A program made the position numbers and the translations under genes. The notes beneath the pieces are model-generated. The model worked only from the letters and a program-made list of their open reading frames with translations, had not been told where the DNA came from and ran no database searches. A DNA stretch of 64,000 nt from Cymbidium sinense (taxonomy: Eukaryota; Streptophyta; Magnoliopsida; Asparagales; Orchidaceae). The stretch lies in assembly GCA_021442155.1 (NCBI GenBank), contig CM038228.1:89609737-89673736 (forward strand), written 5' to 3'. Below are positions 49,355-60,395 of the stretch, piece by piece; the first letter of the stretch is position 1, and each line of letters starts with the position of its first letter.

Positions 49355-52250
49355 ACCATTGCCAGTCCCAAGTCCGGATGCAAAAAGTGGAGGGTTGCGT
49401 TAGGTAGTTGACAGCCAGCGTAAAATTTGTCGAAATAATCATGACATGAATCCTTTAAATCATTTGTGTTAATCTTTAGTCACAGGAAGCATTTGTATGG
49501 CTTGAATACGATGAAAAATGTCTTCGAAGCAGCGGCCGGCAAGCGATGTTAAATAGAGGTTCTCACATTGGGATGGGCAAAAAGTTAGTCCATGAAATTG
49601 GTTAGGATCTTGGTATAGGATAGGTAAATTAATGGAATTAATAGATATTATAGTTCATAGAAAGATAAATATTTTATGTGTTCCAAATGGGTTTGTGAGA
49701 AGGCGAGGAGATTGATAGTTTAGGTTTTAAACTTTGGTATTGGGATTGAGTAAAAGTTACTAGAAATGGTGTAGGTGTGATTATAGATAAAGTTTGAAGG
49801 ATAATGTTATAAGTATTAATAGATGTGGAGATAGAATTATAATTTTAAGATTGTTGATATAAGATTATGTTATAATGCCTCAAGTAGGTTTGGAGGTAAG
49901 CTCAAAAGAAAAATTTTGGAATGAATTAGAGGGATTAATACAAAAGATACCTCTTGAAGAAAAAAATATTTATTGGGAGAGAATTAAATGGACATGTTGG
50001 TAGAGTGGTAGAAGATTTTAAAAGTATTCATGGTGGTTATGGATTTGGGTATAATGAAGAAGGTATATTAGATTTTGCTTTAAACATGATTTTTATAGTT
50101 CTTATCTTTATTTAAGAAAAGAGATGAACATATTATTACTTATAAAATGGATCGAGTAAAACACATATTGATTATTTTCGATAAGAAAAATAGATCGTTT
50201 AGATTGTAAAGATTGTAAGGTCATTCAAGTGAAATTTTAAACATCATTAGTTTTAGATTTTAAGATTAAAGGTTGTAAGAGAAAAAATAAACTAAATTAT
50301 TATCCTAGAATTAGATGGGGCTTAAGAACACAAATAAAAATATTTTAAGAAAAATTAGAATTTGGGATGTTCATAAGCTAACGTTATGTGGAAAAAATAT
50401 CAAGTGAGATTAAGCAAGTTCTTAAAGATGTCTTGGAGAATCAAGGAAAAACTTCTTTTAATAAGAATAGTTGGTGAGTCGAGTGTGCGAAAAGATAAAA
50501 ATAAGAAGCATTGTTATAAGTTGGTTTAGATGTTTGGAATTGGGAAAGATATAAAGTATTTTAGAGATTAAAATAATATATGATGAAATTTAGCTTTTAT
50601 TTATACAAGATTAGATCTAAAAGGTGAAAGATGTATATATGTAAGTTAGCCAAAGAGATAGGAGAAGTAAAGACATAGTTCAAGTGAGGGGTATTAAGGA
50701 TGAAAATAATAAAGTGTTTTCTTAGAAAAGATATTGAAAATAGGTGGATGAGGTATTTTGATAAACTTTTCAATGAAGGATGAAAATACGATTGATTTTA
50801 ACCTTAATACCTAAACAAAAATAATTTCATTTTATCGTCATTAGTAAATCAAGTTAGTGAAGCTTTAAAATGAAATGTGGAAAAGCGATGGGGCGGATAA
50901 TATTCCAATAGATGTGTGGAAATGTTTAGGAGATCAAGGAATTTCTTGGCTTACAAATCTTTTAATGTTATTTTAAAGACTAAAAAAGATGCGATGAGTG
51001 GAGAAAAAAAGTTTGTTGGTTCTATATTTAAGAATAAGGTGATGCACAAGTGTGCAAATTATAGAGAATTAAGTTAATGTCATATATTAAAATTATGGGA
51101 GAGAGTAATTGAGCATAGGTGTGATCTGAAGTTTCTCCTGTCGGTTTGGTTTCATGCGGTAGATCTACTATGGATGCTATACATTTGTTAAGAGGTTTGA
51201 TGGAGAAGCATAGAAAGTAAGAATGATCTATGATATTTATTGATTTAGAAAGCTTATGATAAAGTCTCAAGATGTTCTTTGGAGAGTTCTAGAAAGGAGT
51301 TAATATTGGTTATATTCAAGTCATTGGGATATGTATAAAGTTATTTGTGTCCAAACACAAGGAGGATTGACAAAATATTTTCCTATTTGGTTGGATTACA
51401 TCAAGGATCAACATTAAGCCTTTATCTTTTAGTTTAGTTATGGATGTTCTTACGAGGCATTTACAAGAAGATGTACCTTGGTGTATGCTTTTCTTGATGA
51501 CATTCTTCTTGTTGATAAGACTAGAGGAGTCCAACGAAACTTGAATTATGGAGGTCAACTTTAGAGTCTAAAGGTTTTCGTTTAAGTAGATCAATATATG
51601 GAGTGTAATTTTAGTTGTAGAAGTTTTAGTGATAGTGTTGTGACTTTAGGTGATCAAGTCATTAATAAGAGTGCGATTGAATATTTAGGCTCTATTGTTC
51701 AAAATGATGGTGAAATAGATAGATATATTATTAGTAGAATTCAAGTTGGATGGTTGAAGTGGAGGAATGCATCGGCTTTATATGTGATAGAAAAGTTCCA
51801 AACTTAAGGAAAAATTTTATAAGATGGTGGTAAGACACGCAATGACTTATGGTGAGAATGTTGGCCAATAAAAGAAGCATAAGACTAAGTTAAGTGTTGA
51901 GATGAGGATGCTGGTGGATGAGTGGCTTTACTCTTAGAGATAGAATGCAAAATGAGTATGTTCAAAGTTGGAGTAGCTCAGGTGGTAGATAAGATTAGGG
52001 AGAGTCGCCTTAGATGGTTTGGCCACATAAAGCGTCGGCCGTCAGATGACGATTAGGAGAGTAGATGCATTAGATTTCTTTATGTTAAGAAAAGGTAGAG
52101 GTAGATCTAAAGACTTGGTTAAGATGTATAAAAAATGATCTTAGTATACTTGAATTAAATGAGAATTTGACATAATACATAATAGGACACAATGGAGACG
52201 AAGGATTCATATGGCGACCCCATAGTGGGATTGGGTTGTTGTTGTTTGAT
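49355..52250 (+). mobile_element. RTE-clade LINE, near full length, decayed
   Basis: A non-LTR retrotransposon on the gene's sense strand. The 5' end has the typical 'gtccggatgcaaaaagtgga' and 'gggttgcgttaggtag' words. Endonuclease pieces are RNGVGVI (about 49,766), FWNELEGLIQKIPLEEK and GRELNGHVGR. Reverse transcriptase pieces are RTQGG-like TQGGLTKYFP (about 51,356), AFLDDILLVD (the [F/Y]xDD catalytic motif, about 51,491), EYLGSIVQNDGEI and IQVGWLKWRNAS. The C-terminal part reads [15 protein letters not shown] and TQWRRRIHMA. It ends in a GTTGTTGTTG tail. Numerous stops and frameshifts make it inactive. Confidence 0.85.
51598..51807 (+). pseudogene. LINE RT C-terminal reading-frame remnant
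   Basis: The longest undamaged piece of the RTE polyprotein, 69 codons from MECNFSCRSF to YVIEKFQT. It covers the thumb-side region after the catalytic LDD motif. It is part of the LINE, not an independent gene. Confidence 0.8.
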
Positions 52251-52674
52251 GAATTTTAAATTATTATAAAAGCTAATATCATTGATGATAATTAGTGACT
52301 TGATTTTATTTTAAAGATTGTGTGCGGTGAAAGAAACAAATAAAATTTGAAGTACAGTGATCATTAATCTCTTAGGAGGAAAAACACATCACACATATAC
52401 ACACAAATACATACACTATATCATACACTAAATGAGAGTAAGATTAGAATCTAGTAAGCATGCGGGGGGAGGGTTCCAAGTTGAAATGGACTCCTCTCAT
52501 TATTTGAGATTTTTAAATACATTGTTATTGTGGTGAAAGATGAGATGACTCATTGAAAACACAAAAGTGAGATTTTTATAATAAGTGCCGCTCTTTCTCG
52601 AGTCGAATCATTTATGAAAATAATTTTTATTTATAAATACATGAGTTTAGTTGTTCAAAAAAAATGAAAAGGGA

Positions 52675-52800
52675 GATTTACATATATACCACACAATTCT
52701 TATGTATTTACATATTTAATATCTAAACTTTAATTTTTACATATATAATATTTTAGTCTTTAATATCACATCAAAAATATCATTATCACTCATTTTAAGA
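52675..52800. mobile_element. Half MITE of the GGGATTTACATA family
   Basis: One arm (ggagatttacatatatacc) plus half of the interior, matching the reverse complement of the right half of the copy at 34,753-34,944, through 'aatatcacatcaaaaatat'. The other arm is lost. It lies 150 bases before the next exon. Confidence 0.65.
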
Positions 52801-52951
52801 AAATGAGATGCACTATTTGTGTAGGAAAATGGTAGATTAGTACCTAATATTTTATGAATTTTGAAAAATAAAACCTCTTTTGGCATTAAAATGGTCAGTG
52901 AGTGTTCTACTTCTGCACTTAACATGAACCATATTTTCTGTCCTTCTGTAG

Positions 52952-53026
52952 CATGATGAACGCATTATCCGAAGGACTTTCCTTGGCTCAAGTGGATTGA
53001 GTCAGCAGACGTTTCTTGATATATTG
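52952..53026 (+). CDS. GLYR1: GLYR1-like exon 6 with 4-base deletion
   Basis: Acceptor CTGTAG|C then MMNALSEGLSLA, a loss of 4 bases against the expected two codons, and SGLSQQTFLDIL in the shifted frame, donor TTG|GTAGAG. The intact frame would need 79 bases; 75 are present. Read as is, the frame meets TGA five codons after the last leucine of that segment. Numbered 6 on the assumption that a preceding exon 5 is missing. Confidence 0.75.
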
Positions 53027-53107
53027 GTAGAGAAACCAACCCAAAATAATGCAAATTTCATATAATTCATTTGAAGACTGTGCTTCTGTATATGGTTCTC
53101 TGTGTAG

Positions 53108-53276
53108 GATCTTGGTGCCATTGCCAATCCAATGTTTAAGCTGAAGGGACCTGCAATGATCCAAAGCAGTTATCCCCTCCTTCCCTCTTAAGCACCAACA
53201 GAAGGATATGAGGCTGGCTCTTGCTCTGGGTGATGAAAATGCAGTCTCCATGCCTGTTGCTGCTGCTGCTAATGAG
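53108..53276 (+). CDS. GLYR1: GLYR1-like exon 7 with 2-base deletion
   Basis: Encodes DLGAIANPMFKLKGPAMIQS then SYP, loses 2 bases where the family has PAF or similar, and resumes in another frame with PLKHQQKDMRLALALGDENA and PVAAAANE. 169 bases are present where 171 are expected. Acceptor GTGTAG|GAT and donor GAG|GTAATT. This is the C-terminal helical domain that forms the dimer and closes the active site. Confidence 0.8.
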
Positions 53277-53629
53277 GTAATTCTGTTTCCCATTACTAAT
53301 TTTGCATAAATATCATAGGCATATCTATTATCTAAATCCTTATATTTATTTATATAAAATTGTAATATCTAAGTCATATCAAAATATATGCATGTAAAGT
53401 TATATTTTATTTTGGATAAGCTAATATTTGTCTTATTTTTTTACATGATTTAGAGATTATATTATTGTATAAATAAATATAAAAATTTAAATGTAACATA
53501 AGAATTCTCTTTTTATATAAAATTATTTATATGATTTTGCTTTCTTTTTTTATTATCCCCTTCTCTCTATTCTTATGTATTTATATATCTAAAGATTTAC
53601 TTATATAATTAGGGTTCTAAACAAGTTGA

Positions 53630-53766
53630 ACATGAGCGAACTAAGCTCCTGTATTCGGCTCGCGTTCGAATAAATCAAAAATTTTTGAAAAATGCGGAAC
53701 CCGTAGGATTCAAATCTAGGCATCATTTTTGTATGAGAAAAGCTCCGATCACCGAGCTATGATGTC
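53630..53766 (-). mobile_element. tRNA-derived SINE-like head
   Basis: On the minus strand 53,759-53,741 reads TAGCTCGGTGATCGGAGCT, a good pol III A box and D-arm (GCTC/GAGC). It is followed by TTTTCTCATACAAAA, an anticodon-arm-like hairpin with CAT in the anticodon place. Then GATTTGAATCC (about 53,715-53,705) is a B box with one or two changes. The acceptor and T stems do not pair well, so it is not a functional tRNA. The remaining sequence to 53,630 is GC-richer and may be the SINE body. Confidence 0.4.
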
Positions 53767-53844
53767 TGCTATGTATGTATGTGTATGTGTGTATATATAT
53801 ATTCTTTTTTTTTTAAAGTGCCGTCTTTTGTTATTTGTCTCTAG

Positions 53845-53943
53845 GCCTACAAGAGGGCCAGAAGCGTTGGTCTTGGGGACCTTGATTTCTCGGCAGTGCA
53901 TGAGATTGTGAAGGCGACTGGGAATTCAGGTGATGCCAAGTGA
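53845..53943 (+). CDS. GLYR1: GLYR1-like terminal exon
   Basis: Encodes AYKRARSVGLGDLDFSAVHE then IVKATGNSGDAK and TGA. This is the last helix of the C-terminal domain. Acceptor CTCTAG|GCC. The C-terminus lacks a peroxisomal SKL- or SRE-type tripeptide. Confidence 0.85.
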   Translation, partial: AYKRARSVGLGDLDFSAVHEIVKATGNSGDAK

Positions 53944-54263
53944 TTTCTTATTAAATTATTGTGTTAAAGAATTGAAAAGTATCATTTTTTTTATTGTTAA
54001 CCTTAAATCATCAACCTTTTTTTTTCTATTCTTCAATTGGAACGCATGATGTCATCAAACAACAATTGTTGTTATATTTCTAAGTGTTGTGAGTAAATTC
54101 TCAATGAATTGATAGATTCTCAAGCTTTGATAATTGCCCAATGTTCATCTTTATAACAATGATGTATTATAGGTTGAGTTTAGGGTTTTTAAGGTTTGTT
54201 CATGGCAGTAAAAGGCCACTATGTGTCTATTTGCTAGCTTTTTTATATTTTTTAGTAGAATTT

Positions 54264-54518
54264 AATGGGGCATTTACATACATAGCACACAATTCTTATA
54301 TATTTACATATCTAATACCTAAACATAAATATTTACATATATAACACCGAAATTTATATTATTATAAAAAAAAATAACACTTTTCTTATTTTCAAAAAAA
54401 AGTAAAATTCACCTTTTGAAGCATAGGAAAGATATTATATTTATAAATATCAAATTTTAGTATTAGATATATAAATGCATAAGAATTATGTGCTATGTAT
54501 GTAAATTTTTTAAATATT
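54264..54518. mobile_element. MITE of the GGGATTTACATA family, best-paired copy
   Basis: Left arm TTTACATACATAGCACACAA followed by TTCTTATATATTTACATATC. The right arm is its close inverse, ending TTATGTGCTATGTATGTAAA. The paired arms are about 50 bases long, with an AT-rich centre of about 150 bases. It lies 320 bases behind the GLYR1-like stop codon. No convincing target duplication was seen. Confidence 0.7.
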
Positions 54519-54836
54519 TTATTGTGAAAAATAAAATTTTATAATCATATATACTTATTAGAATGTGATAATTGTAAGAAAGTTATTTTTTAATTTTATT
54601 TAAAAAATCTATTAATTATAATAGCAATTTTTAAAATTTTAGATCAGTATAATATAGATTTTAATGATTTAAATTAATTTATATATATTATATCTATTTT
54701 AAATCAATTTAATGATTTTGAGATTTATTTAAATAAAAAAAAATTTCCCCAGATTATCTTTTCTCTCAGTTCACAGGTGGCTGCTCTTTCTTTCTTCTAG
54801 GGAGCTGCGATAAGAAATAGCAATGGTGATTTATCT
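54519..54836. other. AT-rich spacer between MITE and gypsy LTR
   Basis: Nothing recognised. A short GC-richer piece at 54,770-54,830 next to the LTR could be part of an older insertion. Confidence 0.4.
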
Positions 54837-55710
54837 TGTGAAAATTATTGAGCGGAGTTTAAATATATTTGTCAAAATTTAATAATATAATTGATACTCG
54901 CCGGAAAATTAATGATGATGTAGAATACCGATTTTGAAATCTTGATCTAATCACCGATTTGTGGCTACGGGTCGAAATGGAAATAGATGACGAGCCACAT
55001 CGCGTAGCAGAATAGCTCGGATCAAACTCGGACATGAAAATGGATCACGATCCGATGAATGGTCCCGGCATGTTATAATCCGGATCGGCGGCTCGTCAGT
55101 GAATCAAATCCGATATCACCCGATTCAGACATCATTAAGGCACGGATCACAAAATACACCGTCGATCGGGGGGTACGCGGCGGGAGTCAGATGGGAGTGG
55201 TTGGAGTTTTACGTATTTACAAGGCACTCCAGAAAATATAAATGAAAGCTCTAGAGATGAAATCGATTTAAAACAGGAGGCTACGAGCACCGTCGGCTTA
55301 GCATTCGACGATGATCCTAATGCCTGCAAATGGTAGTGCGAAAATCGAGCTCCATAGAGATCAGAGGATAGAAAAGACCAGTTGCTCCTTTCTCAAGATT
55401 AAGGTTGCTCACGAAGATCGAGTTCACTGCTTTTAGAAACTTCCTTGGTTGAGTTGGCCAGATATTATATTTTCTATTCAGATATTGTTTCGCTCGCATA
55501 ACACCTTCTTCTCAGAACGAGAAGCAGGCTTGTATCTTTTGAACACATGGTGAAGTTCTAGGCAGGTGGTTTCATATACGGGTTTTCCAAAAACCGTGTT
55601 CATATCCCTGCTTGTGTGTTGGATAATTTTTTGCTAAGATCTGTCTAGGAATAAAATTCTCTGCAACGGATTTAAATCGTGGGATAATAGGTTCCCCAAT
55701 TCTATATCTC
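54837..55710 (+). repeat. 5' LTR of the Tat-type gypsy element
   Basis: Begins TGTGAAAATT. Shared with the 3' LTR: ATCTAATCACCGATTT (54,945), GACATCATTAAGGCA (55,128), AAAATACACC (55,151) and GGGAGTGGTTGGAGTTTT (55,193). The TATA box is AATATAAATGAAAGC (about 55,234). The right border and PBS could not be fixed; the range ends at a guess. Confidence 0.65.
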
Positions 55711-55818
55711 GATATGGTTGGTCAGCGGGGTTTTCCAACACTCCCTCATTCAGGATCAGGGCTTGGTCTCAACATACCCATGCAGACTTACACGGGTGAG
55801 GGTCCATGAGGCACCTCT

Positions 55819-56690
55819 TTGGAAGATAGCATTCAAAGGATGGAGGATTCCCAAGCGAAATTCTTGACTCTACAGAGGGCCGGCAAAGCGTTCCAACCGC
55901 TTTGGAAGAGCCAGTTCCACGGCCCTCGGCATAATCAGATTTTCTTCGAGGCGAGGAATGCATCGACAAGTGAGAACCTTGGCACCACATCCGGATCGAA
56001 CCGGATAAAGCGGTTCCACTCACCCACGAATAACCGGCCTGTCGGTGAAACTCACGTCACCTCTGCGATGAGCTCGACGGCAGTGCGGGAAGAGTTCCCG
56101 GTTCGGTATTCTCAGCCTTTTCCAAAACTTCTGGAGATCATCTGATACCCGTTAGGCGAGATTCAAGCTTCCGGCATGGGACCATACTGGCACCGTCCGA
56201 TGCAGCATATCGATCACTGACGATGTATCATTTGCAATATTCTTGTGTCAGGTATTCGGCGACTCTCAAAGGAGCTGGGCCGGTTATTCACTGTCAGGGG
56301 TCAGTCAGATCATTTGAAGAGCTGCTTGATTTTTGTAGAAACGGTTCTCGAACAAAAAGAATCGCGAGTTCATCACATCTCAGGTCATGAGCGATGGAGG
56401 TCCCTCAGAATACTTCAGATTCTCTCACCTCGTGGCTGAGGTAGATCCAGGAACTTTTGAGGCGTGCTTCTCGGAGGACTCGGCAGGATCTTATTCATTA
56501 TCGGAAGCCGGTCCATTCTATCTGGGCTTTGGAGAATAGAATAGGCACAAATCTCGGCAAGCTTTCCTCATCGACAGAGTTTGAACCACCAAGCGGAGCG
56601 AAGGTTCTAAAGGTGATGTTCAAACATCTCGGAAGAAGCGACAACCTCCCCAAAACCTCCTCGGGCGACCTCGGATGACTCGTCGGAGAG
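55819..56690 (+). pseudogene. gypsy gag, frameshifted
   Basis: Opens with a 108-codon frame starting MEDSIQRMEDSQAKFLTLQR. After that, capsid-like phrases are spread over frames: YSATLKGAG and GSVRSFEELLDF (about 56,253-56,325, matching the LKG.A..W......GSI.SF..L core) and SLREYFRFSHL (about 56,402). Several frame changes and stops prevent translation as one protein. Confidence 0.6.
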
Positions 56691-57019
56691 AAATATCACT
56701 CTCAACACGTCATCATAAACATCTGGCTATTCGGAAGATGATGGCGTCAAGTGGCAACGCCACACTGGAAGTGGAAATCAGAAAAATTTTGCCACTTTCA
56801 CGTAGGGCACCTACTTGAAAGAGTGCCTGGAAGGAGGAGATTGAAAGATCGTCAGGGGGTATCAGGCGTTTATACAAAACCAACCATTCGTAAATCAAAT
56901 CAGAAAACGAAGAGGTCAATGCAAGTGGTGGGAGAGATAAACAATTGCAGGGGAGGCGGTGTTGCTCAACCAAATATTCATTGGTGAGGCAGAAGAAGTC
57001 TGGGTTGACCATTATCACT

Positions 57020-58480
57020 GCTGATGATTTAGATTTAGAGGGCATCCCACATCAAGATCCCTTGTCATCGGTCGGTGGTGCTCCCTTCAATGTTAAAGGA
57101 TATTGATCGACAATGGGAGTTGGTTGATGTTCTTTTTTACTCCACTTTTATAGCATGGGTATAGAAAGAGAAGCTTCAAGCCGGTCCTGTATGGATTTGA
57201 TGTCGGCCAGGTATTAGTGGAAGGACAATGATCTTCCGTAACTCTTGGAGAATTTCCCAGACGCAACCCACTTGATACAATTTATTGTAGTGTCAAGTCA
57301 TGTCTGATCTGAAATGTTGGAGACTCTCCAGTTATATTTGGCACCGTGCCCTCTCAAGATGAAATTCCCGATACCGGTGGCATCGGCGTGGTAAGTGGGA
57401 ATCAGATAACCTGGCGTGCTACATATGAAACAAACCATTTCACGTCGGTAACCCTCATCGAGAACTTGATCTGAGATGAAGATGCCTGGAAGGGCTTCTC
57501 CGGTTGAAGATGTAATTTGTCTTCCTATCTCGGTTGATCCATCGCGAAAAGGTGAAGGTGGGATCGTTCGCACCGATCAAAAAAATCGTGATTTTCTCGC
57601 GAAAATCAAGATATCTTTGCTCGAGCGATATGACATTCGCACCCTAAGTCATTACGCACTCCTCAAAGTTGACTCAACCTACAAGCCGGATACGTAAGAA
57701 AAGAACCTTCGCCAACGATTGCGGTCATGTAACAAGAAATCACCAAACTTCGGAAGTCAAGTTCATTCGAAGTCTACTACCCCACCGGTTGGCTAACGAG
57801 TGTTAGTCAAGAAGGCCAACGCTCGGAGAATGTGCATCGACTACACGACCTTAATCGCATGCCCAAAAGATAGCTTCCCCTTCCTCGTGATCGACCAACT
57901 AGTTGATGCGACATCGTGACATCGATGTTAAGCTTCATGGATGCCTATTCTACAATCAAATCGTGATGAACAAAAGATGAGGAAGCAACATCCTTCCAAA
58001 TAGATGGACTATACCGCTATCGTCATGCCATTCGGACTAAAAAATGCTGGAGCAACATATCAACGCCTTATGAATAAGATCTTCAAGGATCTTATAGGGC
58101 ACAATATGGAGGTGTATGTTGATGATATGCTGGTGAAGAGCTTGGAAATATCACAGCATATTTCTGATCTGCAACAGTGCTTTGACATTCTTCGACACTA
58201 CAAGATGCGGCTCAACCCAAGCAAGTGCGTTTTGAGTTTCCTCTGGAAATTCCTAGCTTCATGGTCACTCAGGATGAGGCCAACCCCGAAGATAAAAGCA
58301 CTCAAGGACATGTCACCTCCAAGAACGATCAAGGAAGTCCAACGCTTGACCGAAGGATTGCTTTATCACGATTCTTGGCCCGCCGAGATAAGTATCTACC
58401 ATTCTTCAAAATCTTGGTGCAAGGAAATGGATTCCAAAGTGAATGTCGAATGTCGAGCAACTGAGTCTATTTAGCTTCCC
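57020..58480 (+). pseudogene. gypsy protease and reverse transcriptase, broken
   Basis: Protease: the active-site motif normally D(T/S)G appears as DNG (57,109), followed by a one-base loss. Linker phrases are LEGIPHQDP and EDVICLPISVDPSR. RT: a KRYFPLP-like stretch, LSFMDAYS (57,932), DEEATSFQ (57,979), YRY, VMPFGLKNAGATYQRLMNKI (58,025) and the catalytic YVDDM (58,115-58,129) with LVKS. After SKC the frame slips and continues as KIKALKDMSPPRTIKEVQRL. The clearest open part is 58,004-58,474. Confidence 0.85.
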
Positions 58481-58849
58481 CTATTATCAAAGCCTATCCA
58501 AGGAGAGAAGTCGTACATCTATCTTGTCTTTCTTCTCATGCCGTAAGCTCGGTATACGCGAGGAGAATTCATCAGAACACCCATTTACTATATGTCAAGA
58601 AAATCCTTTCAACCGGGACGCTATCCACTAGCAGATAAGAGTTCAAGTATTCGCACAAAATTATGACCGCATTTTCGTGCCCACACCATCAACGCTACAC
58701 TCATCTTCCATTAAGAACTATTCTCAAAAGCCGATGTATCCGGAAGGTTGATGAAGTGGCCGAGCTTGGAGAGTTTGACATCCATTTTCTTCCACATCCC
58801 CGATATAAAGTCACAAGTGCTCACGACTTCTTGTAGAATGTACCATCCC

Positions 58850-59260
58850 ATCACCACCGAATGATCATTCATCACTCCATGACAAATCAATGGACATTAT
58901 ATGTTGATGGAGCTTACTTCCTGCAGCGTGAATTTTGCTTATCTCCCAAGTAAAATAACTTAGGGCTTCACTAAAGTTCCCGCCACCAATAATGTCGCCA
59001 GTACAGGCCCTCAGAAGTGACTAAGACTCGCCATCATCGCGGAGGTCCAGAACTTAGCCATCTACAGACTCACGTGGCCTCACAGTTGAAGGAGACTTCG
59101 ATACGCCATCCGCAGCTTGCCGCACTGCCTTTTGGCAAAGTCACTTCTGCCGAATCGAGACCCATCGATAACTCATATGGAGAACACGCAGCGATGCCCT
59201 CCAAGTTAGCCACAACAACGACAGAGATCTTTTCAAGAGAAAATACATGAGGACATCCAC
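58850..59260 (+). pseudogene. gypsy RNase H domain remnant
   Basis: WTLYVDGA (58,891) carries the first catalytic Asp. PATNNVA (about 58,980) is the start of the ATNN.AEYEAL motif. Downstream, ENTQ and KLATTTTEIFSREN (about 59,203) match the end of the domain. Frames change several times. Confidence 0.65.
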
Positions 59261-59439
59261 TTTCCCAAGATTCAAGGCCCTGGGTGATACAATCTCGAGG
59301 ACCCAAAAGAATCTTCATGGATTGACCCGATCATGTCCTTTCTTCAAAGCTGGCCGCAGACCCCACCGATGCGCCCGCCTCGACGTAGAAATCGAACTTC
59401 ACCATAATCGATGAACTCTACAAGCGTCCTTCTTATCTC

Positions 59440-60395
59440 TACTTAAAGTGTCTACCACCTTCGAGGCTAACTATGCAATGCGAGAGGTTCATTCAGAATT
59501 TGTGGTGAACATTTGGGAGGAAAAGCTCTCAAAATCATGAGGCAAGGTTTTACCGCCTACAATGAAGAAAGGACATTGAGTTTGAAGTGTCGCCACATTC
59601 CAATCTCACTCATACACCATCTCAGAACTCACCACAATCCCGCGCCCTTTGCTCAATGGGGATCGATATAATGGGACCTTTCCCATTGCCACTGCAACTA
59701 AAATTCATAATCTTGGCCGCTGATTACTTCAATGGCGGGTGGAAGGAACCGGCTAAAATCACCAAACAAATGCCAAGCAATTTGTCCGAAAAATATTATT
59801 TGTCGCTTTGATTCCAAAAAAAATCATCACCGATAATGGGACGCAGCTCAAAGAAAGACATTCACATCTTTCTCGCCAGAGTCGATATCCGCTTAATCCA
59901 CACAAATGTATCCCATCCACGTGCAAATGGGCGTAATCAAGTCACCAATAGACAATACTAAAGGACAGACAGAACCACGCCGGGCAATGGTAAGAACTAT
60001 CCAATGTTCTTTGGCTTAGACTACATCAAGGACCCTACCGAGAAACGCCGCATAACTGTTTCGAACCAGGCCGTTATTCCACATCGGGTCCCGAGAACCC
60101 ATAACTTTGATGCCGACAAAGAACGACGATAAGTTCGATTCCATCTGATCTCCGCAAGAGACCGACATGTCAAGACTAATGGCTTCCTATCAAGAAAGGA
60201 TTGCTCGAGGTTTCAACCGGCGGGTAAAGACGACCAATATCTGGGGATTGTCCCTCGAAGAAAAAGGCCCACAACGTAACAAACTCACCCGCTTGGGCAT
60301 GGTGGTGTCTAAAATCAAGCCCCACGCTCAAGCTTAAGGAAGATGGGAAGACTCTCCACGCACTGAATGCTACAAACCTCCGTAAGTACTGATGT
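59440..60395 (+). pseudogene. gypsy integrase remnant
   Basis: GIDIMGPFPLP (59,661) holds the first catalytic Asp and ITDNGTQ (59,826) the second. VSHPRANGRNQVTNR (59,907) is the third site, where the expected Glu is Gln (CAA at 59,938). The C-terminal LTRLGMVVSKI (about 60,283) fits the usual end of the polyprotein. Zinc-binding HHCC residues are not recoverable. Many stops. Confidence 0.75.

Larger units (their letters stand above)
25266..53943 (+). pseudogene. GLYR1: Glyoxylate/succinic semialdehyde reductase 1-like gene, broken
   Basis: GLYR1 is a cytosolic NADPH-dependent reductase of the beta-hydroxyacid dehydrogenase family that converts glyoxylate and succinic semialdehyde to glycolate and gamma-hydroxybutyrate. 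Seven exons are readable in order: 25,266-25,370, 31,797-31,907, 31,981-32,082, 40,983-41,084, 52,952-53,026, 53,108-53,276 and 53,845-53,943, all with GT-AG borders and compatible phases. They cover the Rossmann motif GLGIMG, the substrate-site segment [12 protein letters not shown] and the C-terminal helical part. The exon expected between 41,084 and 52,952 (with the NGAKMK catalytic lysine motif) was not seen. The exon at 52,952 lacks 4 bases and the exon at 53,108 lacks 2, each breaking frame. Introns of 6.4, 8.9 and 11.9 kb are filled with transposons. I judge it a pseudogene; assembly error is the main alternative. Confidence 0.7.

Noticed and set aside
53696..53766. Functional tRNA-Met gene on the minus strand
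   Set aside because: Acceptor and T stems do not pair and the B box is altered, so only a tRNA-derived relic is supported.
55769..57045. Minus-strand frames opposite gypsy gag
   Set aside because: Shadows of the gag region; the sense strand carries the recognisable capsid phrases.
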